DNA from: an uncultured Armatimonadota bacterium | GTDB taxonomy: Bacteria > Armatimonadota > Fimbriimonadia > Fimbriimonadales > Fimbriimonadaceae | Assembly (NCBI GenBank): GCA_903833215.1 | Contig: CAILEM010000125.1 | Coordinates: 74,743 to 112,621, forward strand | Length of the DNA: 37,879 nucleotides | Direction: 5' to 3' | Part shown: positions 23,866 through 32,013 of the stretch, piece after piece | Numbering within the stretch: the first letter of the stretch is position 1 | How the letters are laid out: every line of letters begins with the position of its first letter | The notes under the pieces: generated by a model | Databases searched by the model: none | The model's input: only the letters and a program-made list of their open reading frames with translations | Told to the model about the DNA's origin: nothing | Made by a program: the position numbers and the translations under genes

Positions 23866-24510
23866 CTAGGAGATGGCGAGAGATCGCTGCCGTCGAATTG
23901 GCAATGTGAAGAGCCTTCTTGAAGGCTTCAAGACGCCATGCAGACTCCGCCTTGCTCGGCTAAGGCGACTTTTGACCGTCCCGATCGGGAGATTGAGGAC
24001 TTCTGCGATAGATTCGTAGGTCATTTCTTCCGCATGGTACATCACCAAGATCGTTTGATGATGCTCGGGAAGACGCGCGAGCGCTGAGTGAAGCACCGTC
24101 ATCCGTTCGATGGTTTCGACGTATTCGTGAGCGCTGGGTGACCCGTCAACGGCACACATTTGGAGTTGTCCTTCATCGTGAGGAGCCATGTCTTCCAAAC
24201 TGACAGAAGGTCGACACCTGGCCCGCTTCCGATGATCGAGAAAGCAATTTGTCTCGATACGATACAACCAAGTTGTAAATGAACTGTCTCCCTTGAAACG
24301 ATCCAGCGACCTCAAAACCCTCAAAAATGCGTCCGCCACAATGTCGGCGGCTTCATCCGGGTTGTTCGTGAGGCGGAAAGCAAACTGATAGGCCCTCTGT
24401 TGGTGCCTCTTAACGAGTTCGTCGAATGCTCCTGTGTCGCCTCTACGAATTCGTTCGATGATAACTGCGTCCGCCGGAGCGGTTTTTTCCGTGTTGTATC
24501 TGCTCTCCAT
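23866..24510 (-). CDS. ECF-type RNA polymerase sigma factor
   Basis: A 214-residue extracytoplasmic-function sigma factor. Region 2 (about residues 25-95) includes GAFDELVKRHQQRAYQFAFR, DEAADIVADAFLRVLRSLDRF and FTTWLYRIETNCFLDHRKR, which bind core polymerase and the -10 element. Region 4 (about 138-192) includes LARLPEHHQTILVMYHAEEMTYESIAEVLNLPIGTV (helix-turn-helix; quoted partly as YESIAEVLNLPIGTVKSRL) and contacts -35. A basic C-terminal tail follows (RRLFTLPIRRQRS). No anti-sigma gene lies directly downstream, where a partner is usually encoded; a terminator follows instead. Control may come from a distant partner or from transcription alone. The ATG at 24510 has no clear ribosome site. 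Confidence 0.93.
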   Translation of the reverse strand: MESRYNTEKTAPADAVIIERIRRGDTGAFDELVKRHQQRAYQFAFRLTNNPDEAADIVADAFLRVLRSLDRFKGDSSFTTWLYRIETNCFLDHRKRARCRPSVSLEDMAPHDEGQLQMCAVDGSPSAHEYVETIERMTVLHSALARLPEHHQTILVMYHAEEMTYESIAEVLNLPIGTVKSRLSRARRSLHGVLKPSRRLFTLPIRRQRSLAIS

Positions 24511-24590
24511 TGCGGGTCAGACGACAATGGGTGGAAAATTGCGGACTCAGGCGCAAAAATGGCAATATCAATCCGTACAAAGGCCTCTTT

Positions 24591-25178
24591 CTAGGCCCTC
24601 ACGGGGTGCTGGGAACTGCAGGCGTCAAATCTGAAACAGTCTTCGACATGGTCATTGATGAGTCCGACGGCCTGCATAAACGAATAACAGATCGTTGGAC
24701 CGACAAACCGGAATCCACGTTTAAGGAGCGCTTTGCTCATTTTTACGGAGAGTTCCGTCTGCGCCGGTAACTCTTGCATTGTCTTCCAACTGTTTTGAAC
24801 GGTAACTCCGTCAACAAAAGACCAGATGACATCGGAAAAGGAACCACCTGCAGCCTGAATATCCACGACTCTTTGTGCGTTATTGATGGTTGACAAGATC
24901 TTTGCGCGGTTTCGGATAATGCCCGGATCAAGCATCAGCCTTTCGACATCGTCCGTCGTCATCAGCGCGACCTGATTGGGGTCGAAACCCAAGAACAGGT
25001 TCTGATATCCTTCTCGCTTCTTGAGCACCGTTTCCCAACTCAGCCCGGCTTGGGCTCCTTCAAGCGTAAGCATCTCAAACAACAAGCGATCATCTCGCAC
25101 AGGGACACCCCACTCTTCATCGTGGTAAGTCCGACATGGCTCAGAAAGAGCCCAAGCGCATCGATTAATGTTTTCCAA
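24591..25178 (-). CDS. tag: DNA-3-methyladenine glycosylase I
   Basis: A 195-residue base-excision repair enzyme that removes N3-methyladenine from alkylated DNA. The Tag zinc site is complete: C7 (NRCAWA), H19 (YHDEEWG), H177 and C181 (NDHVEDC). The catalytic-pocket Glu is E40 (LTLEGAQAGLSWETVL). The helix-hairpin-helix body is seen in MLDPGIIRNRAKILSTINNA. The start is TTG at 25178, placing the first zinc Cys at position 7 as the family requires. The gene is divergent from the dioxygenase gene; with starts at 25178 and 25231 their upstream regions are only 52 bases long and shared. Confidence 0.96.
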   Translation of the reverse strand: MENINRCAWALSEPCRTYHDEEWGVPVRDDRLLFEMLTLEGAQAGLSWETVLKKREGYQNLFLGFDPNQVALMTTDDVERLMLDPGIIRNRAKILSTINNAQRVVDIQAAGGSFSDVIWSFVDGVTVQNSWKTMQELPAQTELSVKMSKALLKRGFRFVGPTICYSFMQAVGLINDHVEDCFRFDACSSQHPVRA

Positions 25179-25230
25179 TGGAACTATTCTATTTGGTTTC
25201 CTGAGGGGTCATGATAGTAGACAGGAAGTT

Positions 25231-26241
25231 ATGAGTGCCCCAGAGACTACACACCCTTGGCTCACTGTAGAGCCCTACAAAGTCAGCGTCGAACAGTATC
25301 GATCTTTCAAGAAGGACGGATTTCTGATTGTTCGTGGCTTGGTGCTTGCGGATCATGTTGACGAGCTCCTGAGACATACCGAAGACCTCATGTACGGACG
25401 GGTCGAACTCCCTGGAGTTGAGCCGCCCGCACCTGATACCACGATGCTTGAGATGGAAAAGAGACTGCTTAGGATCCACATGATGCATCGTGAAGTGGAA
25501 ATCTGGGAGCGTTACCTACTTTATCCTCGCGTTTTGGATGTAGTGCAGGCACTCACTGGACCTGACGTCTTGGCAATGCAAACCATGATGTTCATCAAAG
25601 GCCCGGGGCAGGATGGGCAAGGATTCCATCAAGACACTTACTACATTCCAACCTTTCCAGATAGCCTCCTCGGCGCATGGATTGCGCTCGATCGAGCAGA
25701 CACTGAAAACGGGTGCCTACGAATGTCTACAGGCAGTCAAGTGGAACCGATCTATCCACCCACGACAGGCTATGGCTACGGGGATTGGGGTCTCTTGGAC
25801 CTGCCGACTGTGGCGGGAGTTGGTGGGCACAGCAATAGCGATGAAGATCCAAGTAACGAGCTTCGGCCGATTGCGAAGAAGTACCTTGAACAAGAGGTCC
25901 CTGCGATTATGGAACCTGGGGATGTAGCCTTCTTTGGAGGTCATATCCTTCACCGGTCCTTCGGAAACAAGACGCCAGATCGGACGCGTCGGAGCTTCGT
26001 CAACCACTACTGCAATGCCCGTAGTTTCACGACCTGGGATGGTGGGAATCAGAACCACATTCTTGCGCGCGGCAATTCGCACCTACCGTTTGCTCTTCCC
26101 AAATTTGGAACGCCGTGTGCGGCCAATTCCCCAAGTAGAGTTTCGATCAGTGACAATCCCCTGTCACCACCGATGATGATGGCAACGCCTGAAGGTGTCA
26201 TGGAGCCGCAGATCCCAGAAGGTGGGGACCACGACGACTAG
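25231..26241 (+). CDS. Phytanoyl-CoA dioxygenase (PhyH)-family Fe(II)/2-oxoglutarate oxygenase
   Basis: A 336-residue non-haem iron oxygenase of the PhyH family. The iron ligands are visible as HxD in GFHQDTYYI (H133, D135) and the distal His in GGHILHRSFGNKTPDRTRRSF (about H241), with a downstream Arg for 2-oxoglutarate. The substrate loop MMHREVEIWERYLLYP and GAWIALDRADTENGCL are typical. I start at ATG 25231 with AGGAAG just upstream; the frame is open 21 codons more, but that extension overlaps the divergent tag gene. Members hydroxylate fatty acyl-CoA, ectoine or small natural products; the substrate here is unknown. The TAG stop shares the four bases CTAG with the stop of the convergent gene. 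Confidence 0.9.
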   Translation: MSAPETTHPWLTVEPYKVSVEQYRSFKKDGFLIVRGLVLADHVDELLRHTEDLMYGRVELPGVEPPAPDTTMLEMEKRLLRIHMMHREVEIWERYLLYPRVLDVVQALTGPDVLAMQTMMFIKGPGQDGQGFHQDTYYIPTFPDSLLGAWIALDRADTENGCLRMSTGSQVEPIYPPTTGYGYGDWGLLDLPTVAGVGGHSNSDEDPSNELRPIAKKYLEQEVPAIMEPGDVAFFGGHILHRSFGNKTPDRTRRSFVNHYCNARSFTTWDGGNQNHILARGNSHLPFALPKFGTPCAANSPSRVSISDNPLSPPMMMATPEGVMEPQIPEGGDHDD

Positions 26242-26819
26242 CCGCGATTGAACATGGACATCAGTGTGCCCTTTAACTTGCCGAACAATCGGATGTTGTT
26301 CTCAAGCGAAGGATTACTGTTCGGCAAATCTCGGCGATCCTCAATTCGTCCTTGATAACTTGGGAGTTCCTGGAGCATAACTTTGATGCTTGGAAGATCG
26401 GTTGGATCGACGCCAGCCACTTCCCAAACGCCAGGAAGCTTTCTCTTTGCCCAATGGAGAAGTGCTGTCGACACTGGTTCCTCGGTATCCCAATATTGAA
26501 TGGCGTGGCAAGCGTTGGCTGCGCACAAGAGGTTGCTGTCCGCGATGCTCAGAACGACTTCGTCGGCAAATTGTGGGCCATAGATTTGTACCCACCCGTG
26601 GCCAGTATGCCCTACCATCTGAAGAACCTTAAGGCGGACATTCATATCGTCAGGGTGGACAAGGCAACGTTTCAGGGGCCCGCAAATTTGCGGGTGTCCG
26701 GGACCCAACTCTTCTAGAGCCTGCTGGAATAGATATGGACTAACCGCATTAGCCCGTCCAAGTTCCAGCATGTGCAAAGCATCCACTGCTTCGTCTACAT
26801 ACTGCGAAGTCTCCGCCAT
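26238..26819 (-). CDS. Hypothetical HEAT-like helical protein
   Basis: This 193-residue protein has no family I can name. It is rich in paired helices of about 30-40 residues (YVDEAVDALHMLELG; PQICGPLKRCLVHPDDMNVR; FADEVVLSIADSNLLCAANA), a spacing like HEAT or armadillo repeats, so a protein-binding scaffold is a reasonable guess. Seven-residue hydrophobic patterns recur; there is no signal peptide and no membrane segment. The ATG at 26819 has GGAG about nine bases upstream. It starts 86 bases after the fucosidase stop on the same strand and could be the last gene of the long operon, though the gap is larger than those within it. Confidence 0.72.
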   Translation of the reverse strand: MAETSQYVDEAVDALHMLELGRANAVSPYLFQQALEELGPGHPQICGPLKRCLVHPDDMNVRLKVLQMVGHTGHGWVQIYGPQFADEVVLSIADSNLLCAANACHAIQYWDTEEPVSTALLHWAKRKLPGVWEVAGVDPTDLPSIKVMLQELPSYQGRIEDRRDLPNSNPSLENNIRLFGKLKGTLMSMFNRG

Positions 26820-26905
26820 GATTTGTTCTCCACAACACTGTGCGTGTTCACTTTATCACTACGCGCCAAAACATGCGAATTGTTATTGATCCTAGTCGCC
26901 GTCCG

Positions 26906-28186
26906 TTACTCCCTACCCGCGCCAACGTACAACTCTATGGGGTGATCGAATTCCAATTTAAAAACCGTCGAATTAGCATCAATCGCTTCTTCCGGCATAT
27001 CGATCCAGAGCATGCCGGGTGTCTCGCCTAAGCCCCCGATCGTCTTGTGTGTGAGCATTTGACCAGAGCTCAAAACAGATACTTTTGCGGGTGGTTTCAG
27101 AAGTCCTTTGACGGCGATTTGGTCGAAAGGCTTGTCGAAAATCATCAGGTACAGAACGTCCTTGGCTTTGTTCATCGTGGACGCGCCATAGAACAACCCT
27201 CCTGGAAGCCCAGCCACAGTGCCATAAACTGCTTCGGAGTGTCTTCGAATCCAGTCTCCTAGCCCTTCGAGCCTTTCGACTTGCTCTGGCTGAAGGCGAC
27301 CATCTTCGTAGGGGCCTACATCCAGCAGCATATTGCCGCCCATACCGATGGTTTCGGCAAACATCCGCACGAGTTGGCGAACAGACTTGTGATTGGTGTC
27401 CTGTCCCTGGTAACCCCAAGAGTCGTTCACCGTAACACAAAACTCCCAGGCTCCTTTGGGTGGAACGATTGGGATGCCTTGCTCTGGGGTCGCATAGTCG
27501 CCATAATCGCGAAGTCGTGAGTTGAAAATGGCTCCTGGCTGCCAGGCTTGGAGTTGATCGCGCAAACCTTTCATATCGAATTGGTCTGAATCGCGCTCCC
27601 ATTCACCGTCGAACCAATAGAGGTCGAGTTCGCCAAATTGAGTCGATAACTCCTCAAGCTGCTGGCGGTGGAACTTCAGAAAGTTTGCCCATCGCACTGG
27701 ATCCTGCTGGTCCGCTTCGCAGTATGCAAACCGATTGCCGAAACGAGAAGTGGCATATTCGGCGGGATCGTCTACCTTCGGCAGGATCGTTGCATAGTCG
27801 GGGTGAGACCAATCAAGGTGGGAGTAATAGAACCCGACCTTGAGGTTATGGCGTCGTAAGGCTTCAACGTATGGCGTGATCAGGTCTCTGCCCGCAGGAG
27901 TTTTATTGACGACGCTCAGGTCATTCGCTTTCGTGTCCCACAGTGCCACGCCATCGTGGTGTTTGGTGGTGAGGACGGCATACTTGGCACCGACCTTCTC
28001 AAAAAGCTCTGCCCAAGATTCTGGATCGTAGTTCGAAGCGGTGAAGCCCGAAAGCTGCGACATGTACTCTTCGTAGCTCACTTTGCCGTTGAAGAAAGAC
28101 CAAGACTCGTCAATTCCTTTGACGGCGTAGATCCCGTAGTGGATAAAGATCCCGAGCTTGGCGTCCAGAAACCATTGCTGCATCAT
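26906..28186 (-). CDS. GH29 alpha-L-fucosidase
   Basis: A 426-residue glycoside hydrolase family 29 enzyme that releases L-fucose from fucosyl glycans by a retaining mechanism. Hallmarks: WFLDAKLGIFIHYGIYA at the N-terminus (H16), AVLTTKHHDGVALWD (H76-H77), KVGFYYSHLDW, and LDLYWFDGEWE with D193 as the likely nucleophile; GGNMLLDVGPYEDGRL follows in the barrel's end. A C-terminal beta domain covers about 335-426. There is no signal peptide, so it would act in the cytoplasm on imported oligosaccharides. It is the second-last gene of the minus-strand operon and names its sugar: L-fucose is the probable inducer and substrate of the whole cluster. Confidence 0.95.
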   Translation of the reverse strand: MMQQWFLDAKLGIFIHYGIYAVKGIDESWSFFNGKVSYEEYMSQLSGFTASNYDPESWAELFEKVGAKYAVLTTKHHDGVALWDTKANDLSVVNKTPAGRDLITPYVEALRRHNLKVGFYYSHLDWSHPDYATILPKVDDPAEYATSRFGNRFAYCEADQQDPVRWANFLKFHRQQLEELSTQFGELDLYWFDGEWERDSDQFDMKGLRDQLQAWQPGAIFNSRLRDYGDYATPEQGIPIVPPKGAWEFCVTVNDSWGYQGQDTNHKSVRQLVRMFAETIGMGGNMLLDVGPYEDGRLQPEQVERLEGLGDWIRRHSEAVYGTVAGLPGGLFYGASTMNKAKDVLYLMIFDKPFDQIAVKGLLKPPAKVSVLSSGQMLTHKTIGGLGETPGMLWIDMPEEAIDANSTVFKLEFDHPIELYVGAGRE

Positions 28187-28228
28187 CCCGACAAGTTTAA
28201 GCCTTTCTCGCCAGACTATTCACGTTTC

Positions 28229-28966
28229 TTAACCAGTTTTTGCGCGATACCAGTATCGATATAGCGGTGTGTATCCGATCTTGCTGTAGAGACTAACGGC
28301 GGGGGTATTCGTTTCGACGACTTGGAGATACGCGGCGGTCGCGCCCCTCTCCTTGCCCCACTTCATCATGTTGAGGACAAGCTGATTGCCAAGGCCCATT
28401 CTGCGGAATTGGGTTGACGTGACGATGTCGAACAGTCCGATCCAACCTCTCTCGACAACGGCCAATCCGATGGCTGCAGGTTTGCCGTCGTGCCAAACCG
28501 AAGCGAAACCGTGATCGGGAACGATATTCGAAAGGATCTTCTCAAAGTAGGGCAGACGACCAGGGTCAATTTCCAGCATCGCCGCAGCAAGATCAAACCA
28601 AGCTGCCGATAAATCTGATTCAACGCGATAGTCAACGGACGGCACGGCGCGAAGTTGGTCGAGGTCGTGGGTCATGACCATTGCGTTGCCTTCGATTTGG
28701 TAGCCGCGATTGGCCAAGTTTGAATCTATTGTTGAGGAGTCATACAATCCTGCGAACTTGAAGACCGGGGAAGTATTGAAGCGCGAGTAGGCTTCCTCGC
28801 AAAAGTCAATTTTGAAGTCAAGAGGCAGTGTCGATGGGCCGAGGAAGTTGACGGAATTGGCTCGGCGCGTATGGTTCCCTGAGAGTCTCAGTACCCAATG
28901 ATCAAAGTGAACTTGGCGGACACCGGGCCACGCATTCAGGGCCAGTTCCTCAAGTAATTCGTTCAT
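28229..28966 (-). CDS. GNAT-family N-acetyltransferase
   Basis: A 245-residue GNAT protein. The C-terminal half (about 115-245) carries the acetyl-CoA motif A as TSTQFRRMGLGNQLVLNMM (R/Q-x-x-G-x-G/A) followed by ATAAYLQVVETNTPAVSLYSKIGY, the classic beta5-helix ending. The N-terminal half (about 1-110, NAWPGVRQVHFDHWVLRLSG, then RRANSV) matches a helper domain often found in front of such GNATs. The substrate is unknown; an amine or aminosugar is possible. It begins two bases after the SDR stop and is followed by the fucosidase 42 bases on, placing it firmly in the operon, though its chemistry has no clear slot in fucose breakdown. Confidence 0.9.
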   Translation of the reverse strand: MNELLEELALNAWPGVRQVHFDHWVLRLSGNHTRRANSVNFLGPSTLPLDFKIDFCEEAYSRFNTSPVFKFAGLYDSSTIDSNLANRGYQIEGNAMVMTHDLDQLRAVPSVDYRVESDLSAAWFDLAAAMLEIDPGRLPYFEKILSNIVPDHGFASVWHDGKPAAIGLAVVERGWIGLFDIVTSTQFRRMGLGNQLVLNMMKWGKERGATAAYLQVVETNTPAVSLYSKIGYTPLYRYWYRAKTG

Positions 28967-28968
28967 GG

Positions 28969-29781
28969 CTAACCCGAATACAGGGTGAGTCCTCCGTCAA
29001 TCCGTAAGGCCTGGCCGTGCACAAAGCTCGCCATGTCGCTGGCAAGAAATGCAACACCGTTGGCAATCTCACGCGGGTTGGCGTACCGATTCAAGCTGTA
29101 GCCTTCCTCCATGAATGTTGGATCCGTCTTCCGAGTGGCCATGAACCGACCCGTTTTGGTTGCACCAGGACTCACCACGTTGACTCGGACGCCTTGCTCC
29201 CGGGTCTCTGCCGCCAAACATCGAGTGTAGTGAACGATTGCTGCCTTTGCCGATCCGTAGGCGACTTCAGTGTCGCGGCCGAAGTGAGCCGCAGCCGATG
29301 CGATGTTGACGACCGCCCCTGTATGTCGCTCCATCATTCCAGGGACGATGGCACGACACATCAGCATGGTGCCAATGAGGTTCCGATCAAACAGGGCTCG
29401 GATGTCTTCCAGCTTTACGCCAAGGGCATCATTTGGATTTGGCTTTCCACCTTGCGCAGCGATATCGCCTCCCGCGCAATTCACAAGGACAGAAATGGGT
29501 CCAAGTGTGCTCTCCACCGCGGCCACCATCGCCTGGGTTGCCGATTCGTCCGAGATATCTCCGGTGACTGCCATTGCTCGAACACCCAGGGCGGCAATAC
29601 TTGCCGCTGAGGCATCAAGGTCGGCAAATTCGCCAAATTCGGCTGGGGCCTCTTGGCTTCGATCATGGATTGCGACGTCGGCACCGAGTTCGGCAAGTCG
29701 GTGGGCAATGGCGTAGCCAAGTCCGCGTCCAGACCCAGTTACAAGGGCGATTTTTCCTTCGAGCATCTTTGCGTCGTTCAT
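28969..29781 (-). CDS. SDR-family NAD(P)-dependent oxidoreductase (operon copy 2)
   Basis: A 270-residue classical short-chain dehydrogenase. Cofactor motif TGSGRGLG (about 15-22), NCAG in place of NNAG, catalytic Ser-Tyr-Lys in NIASAAAHFG and VAYGSAKAAI, and the closing FLASDMASFVHGQALRIDGG. I start at ATG 29781, whose ATGA overlaps the Nudix stop; the frame is open a further 44 codons inside the Nudix gene. Asp in the helix after the Rossmann turn (AIHDRSQ) suggests NAD. It is a candidate L-fucose dehydrogenase or 2-keto-3-deoxy-L-fuconate 4-dehydrogenase; both steps in known pathways are done by SDRs, and the operon encodes two SDRs and one MDR. Confidence 0.92.
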   Translation of the reverse strand: MNDAKMLEGKIALVTGSGRGLGYAIAHRLAELGADVAIHDRSQEAPAEFGEFADLDASAASIAALGVRAMAVTGDISDESATQAMVAAVESTLGPISVLVNCAGGDIAAQGGKPNPNDALGVKLEDIRALFDRNLIGTMLMCRAIVPGMMERHTGAVVNIASAAAHFGRDTEVAYGSAKAAIVHYTRCLAAETREQGVRVNVVSPGATKTGRFMATRKTDPTFMEEGYSLNRYANPREIANGVAFLASDMASFVHGQALRIDGGLTLYSG

Positions 29782-30236
29782 GAGAAATTTTCGGTGAGGA
29801 GATTCAGGGGTGCTGGCGCTTTCTGTGAAGCGTCGTTGATGATTTGGCGAATTGTATCTGGACTCACGAGATCTTTGTCGGGCAGTAGCTTTGCCTCGGT
29901 GATGTCCCACCATCGAGCGGCAAGAATCTCATCGCCTGCTCTCGCCAATTCTGGGGTGCGAACCGTCGCCGCAAATACGAATCGTATCGCATGATAACCG
30001 GTGCGGCCGATTCCCGAGTAGATTCCCACGAGGCCGTTCAGGTCTGCTTCGACCAAGGTTTCTTCAAAGAACTCTCGTTTAGCCCCACTCACCAAGGACT
30101 CACCAACTTCAAGGTGCCCCCCTGGGAGGTTCCACTTGCCATGGTTCTCCGGTTTGGATTCCTGAACCAGTAACACATGTTCGCCGAGCAGAGCGATCGT
30201 GCTCACATGGATAAGGATGCGCCGAACTTCGCTCAT
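29778..30236 (-). CDS. Nudix-family hydrolase
   Basis: A 152-residue pyrophosphohydrolase. The Nudix box GGHLEVGESLVSGAKREFFEET (cited partly: GGHLEVGES and REFFEET) matches GX5EX7REUXEE, with all metal-binding Glu present. The strands before it (ILIHVSTIALLGEHVLLVQE and KWNLPGGHL) fit the ADP-sugar/NTP subgroup. It would cleave a nucleoside diphosphate linked to another group, perhaps a nucleotide sugar or a damaged NAD(P). Both ends show ATGA overlaps: its start with the MDR stop and its stop with the SDR start, so it is translated as part of a chain. A housekeeping-type enzyme embedded in a sugar operon is unusual. Confidence 0.93.
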   Translation of the reverse strand: MSEVRRILIHVSTIALLGEHVLLVQESKPENHGKWNLPGGHLEVGESLVSGAKREFFEETLVEADLNGLVGIYSGIGRTGYHAIRFVFAATVRTPELARAGDEILAARWWDITEAKLLPDKDLVSPDTIRQIINDASQKAPAPLNLLTENFS

Positions 30237-31246
30237 GGTCGCAGTGCGATTTTGATAATGTCGCCTCGATTGGAGATCAGCTTTTCAAAGGCCTCTTGTC
30301 CTTGCTCCAACGGCATCACTTCCGTCCACGGATCGAAATGAGTGCCACCACGTATGACGAAATCGAGTGCGGCGGCATAGTCGAATTCCGTGTAGGCGAA
30401 GCTTGTCTGAAGTCGTACTTCACGGCGAACGAGGTCATAAAAGTCAAACGATGTCGGCCCTTCATCGAGTCCGAGGAGCAATGCGGTTCCACCTTTAGAA
30501 ACCACCTTTGCCGCGGCGTTGCGAGTATGGGTATTTCCAACCGCATCGATGGCGACGGGCACACCGAAACCATCAGTTAGGTCGAGGATCGCTTGCACCG
30601 CATCCGACGACGATGGGTCGACAATATTTGACGCGCCCAGCTTTCGTGCGACCTCGGCCCGTAACGCGTTCGGCTCAGAAACCGCGATGACATTGAGACC
30701 CCGTGCCTTTGCGACCGTCAAGATGCACGCTCCCAGCGTGCCGCCGCCAAGAATGACAGCAGAGGGCAACAAACCCGCCGAGGGTGGGATCATCGACAGA
30801 ATGTGAAAGGCATTCGCGAGCGGTTCCACCATGACGGCGGCCGCATCTGACACGGATTCTGGTAGCGGGTGAACATTTCGCTCGGGTACCACGACGAATT
30901 CAGCGAAGGCGCCCGGGGTGCTGTCCATTCCGAGCAGTCGCCAGTTGGCGCAACAGTTATGACGTCCGGCCCGGCAAGCAGGGCAGGTGCCGCAGCATAT
31001 TAATGGATTTACCGAAACTCGATTACCAACGAGTTGCGGGTTTCCCTCTACGACATGACCCACTGTCTCGTGCCCCAAAACCAGGCCGGGCTTGCGTCTG
31101 GCGCTGTGGCCCAGGAAGCCGTGGACGTCCGATCCACAGATTCCGGTTGCTGAGATCCGGACCTTAACTTCTTGCGGACCTGGAGTAGGTTCGGGGCGTT
31201 GTTGAATTTCAACCGCCTTGAGTGCGCTGTAAACAAGTGTTTTCAT
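30233..31246 (-). CDS. Zinc-dependent MDR-family alcohol/sugar dehydrogenase
   Basis: A 337-residue dehydrogenase of the sorbitol/threonine dehydrogenase type. The catalytic zinc ligands are visible: Cys in [11 protein letters not shown] (about 36), His-Glu in LGHETVGHV (about 58-59) and Glu in [10 protein letters not shown]. The structural zinc loop is complete with its cysteines ([16 protein letters not shown]). The cofactor fold is [16 protein letters not shown] start at ATG 31246, which overlaps the SDR stop as ATGA and has GGAGG 11 bases upstream; four codons earlier another ATG directly abuts that GGAGG. It would oxidise a secondary alcohol of a sugar or sugar acid with NAD(P). A role at 2-keto-3-deoxy-fuconate or at fucose itself is inferred from context. 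Confidence 0.93.
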   Translation of the reverse strand: MKTLVYSALKAVEIQQRPEPTPGPQEVKVRISATGICGSDVHGFLGHSARRKPGLVLGHETVGHVVEGNPQLVGNRVSVNPLICCGTCPACRAGRHNCCANWRLLGMDSTPGAFAEFVVVPERNVHPLPESVSDAAAVMVEPLANAFHILSMIPPSAGLLPSAVILGGGTLGACILTVAKARGLNVIAVSEPNALRAEVARKLGASNIVDPSSSDAVQAILDLTDGFGVPVAIDAVGNTHTRNAAAKVVSKGGTALLLGLDEGPTSFDFYDLVRREVRLQTSFAYTEFDYAAALDFVIRGGTHFDPWTEVMPLEQGQEAFEKLISNRGDIIKIALRP

Positions 31247-32013
31247 TGGGCTGTCCATCCTCCATCAACATAAACGGTGCTGCCAGTAACGAACGAGGAG
31301 GCATTCGACGCGAGGAAAACGGCAACGCCAGCAATTTCTTCCAGTTCGCCCCATCTTCCCATCGGTATCTTTGATACGAAGGCTTTGTATTTTTCCGGGT
31401 CTTCCAGAAGAGGTTTATTCATGTCTGTTCCAAACGGGCCAGGGCAAATGGTATTCACCGTGACCCCTTTCTGGGCCCATTCGAGCGCCAGCACGCGGCT
31501 CAGGTTCGCGACTCCGGCTTTCGCGGCACAGTAGGGAGCTCTCCCAGGCAGAGCAACCGCACCCAGAATGCTGCCAAGGTTGATCACCCGCCCCCAACCT
31601 CGCTCACACATTTGGGGCCCAAGAATTCGTGAACAAAGGAAGGGTGCCTTGAGATTGATGCCAAGGACGGCGTCGAAATCTTCCTCGGAGAGCTCTTGGG
31701 CCAAGCCTCGTGTGTTGATACCAGCGTTATTCACAAGGATATCGATGGGGCCCAACTCGCTTTGAACCAGATCAATCGCCGATTGGACTTGGACGCTGTT
31801 TGTGAGGTCTGCTGTGGCAAACATCGTCCGTCTGCCCGTTTGAGCTGCGATGGCGTCGGCAGTCTGACGGCACTCAGATTCTGTCCGGCTCACGATACCG
31901 ACGTCCGCACCCGCTTCCGCCAGGGCGTTGGCAATGACCTTGCCCAATCCCTTTGACCCGCCGGTGACGAGGGCACGTCTTCCGTCGAGTCGAAAACTTT
32001 CGAGCACTTTCAT
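31243..32013 (-). CDS. SDR-family NAD(P)-dependent oxidoreductase (operon copy 1)
   Basis: A 256-residue short-chain dehydrogenase of the gluconate 5-dehydrogenase/KduD-like group: TGGSKGLGK cofactor loop, NNAGINTRG, Ser in [14 protein letters not shown] active-site pair, and the ending [14 protein letters not shown] start at ATG 32013, whose ATGA overlaps the TIM-barrel stop as with the next three junctions; an alternative ATG four codons upstream (32025) exists. The helix after the Rossmann turn begins VSRTESE with Arg, which hints at NADP use. It fits an oxidation of fucose to its lactone or of the keto-deoxy acid. It differs well from copy 2, so they probably serve different steps. Confidence 0.92.
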   Translation of the reverse strand: MKVLESFRLDGRRALVTGGSKGLGKVIANALAEAGADVGIVSRTESECRQTADAIAAQTGRRTMFATADLTNSVQVQSAIDLVQSELGPIDILVNNAGINTRGLAQELSEEDFDAVLGINLKAPFLCSRILGPQMCERGWGRVINLGSILGAVALPGRAPYCAAKAGVANLSRVLALEWAQKGVTVNTICPGPFGTDMNKPLLEDPEKYKAFVSKIPMGRWGELEEIAGVAVFLASNASSFVTGSTVYVDGGWTAQ

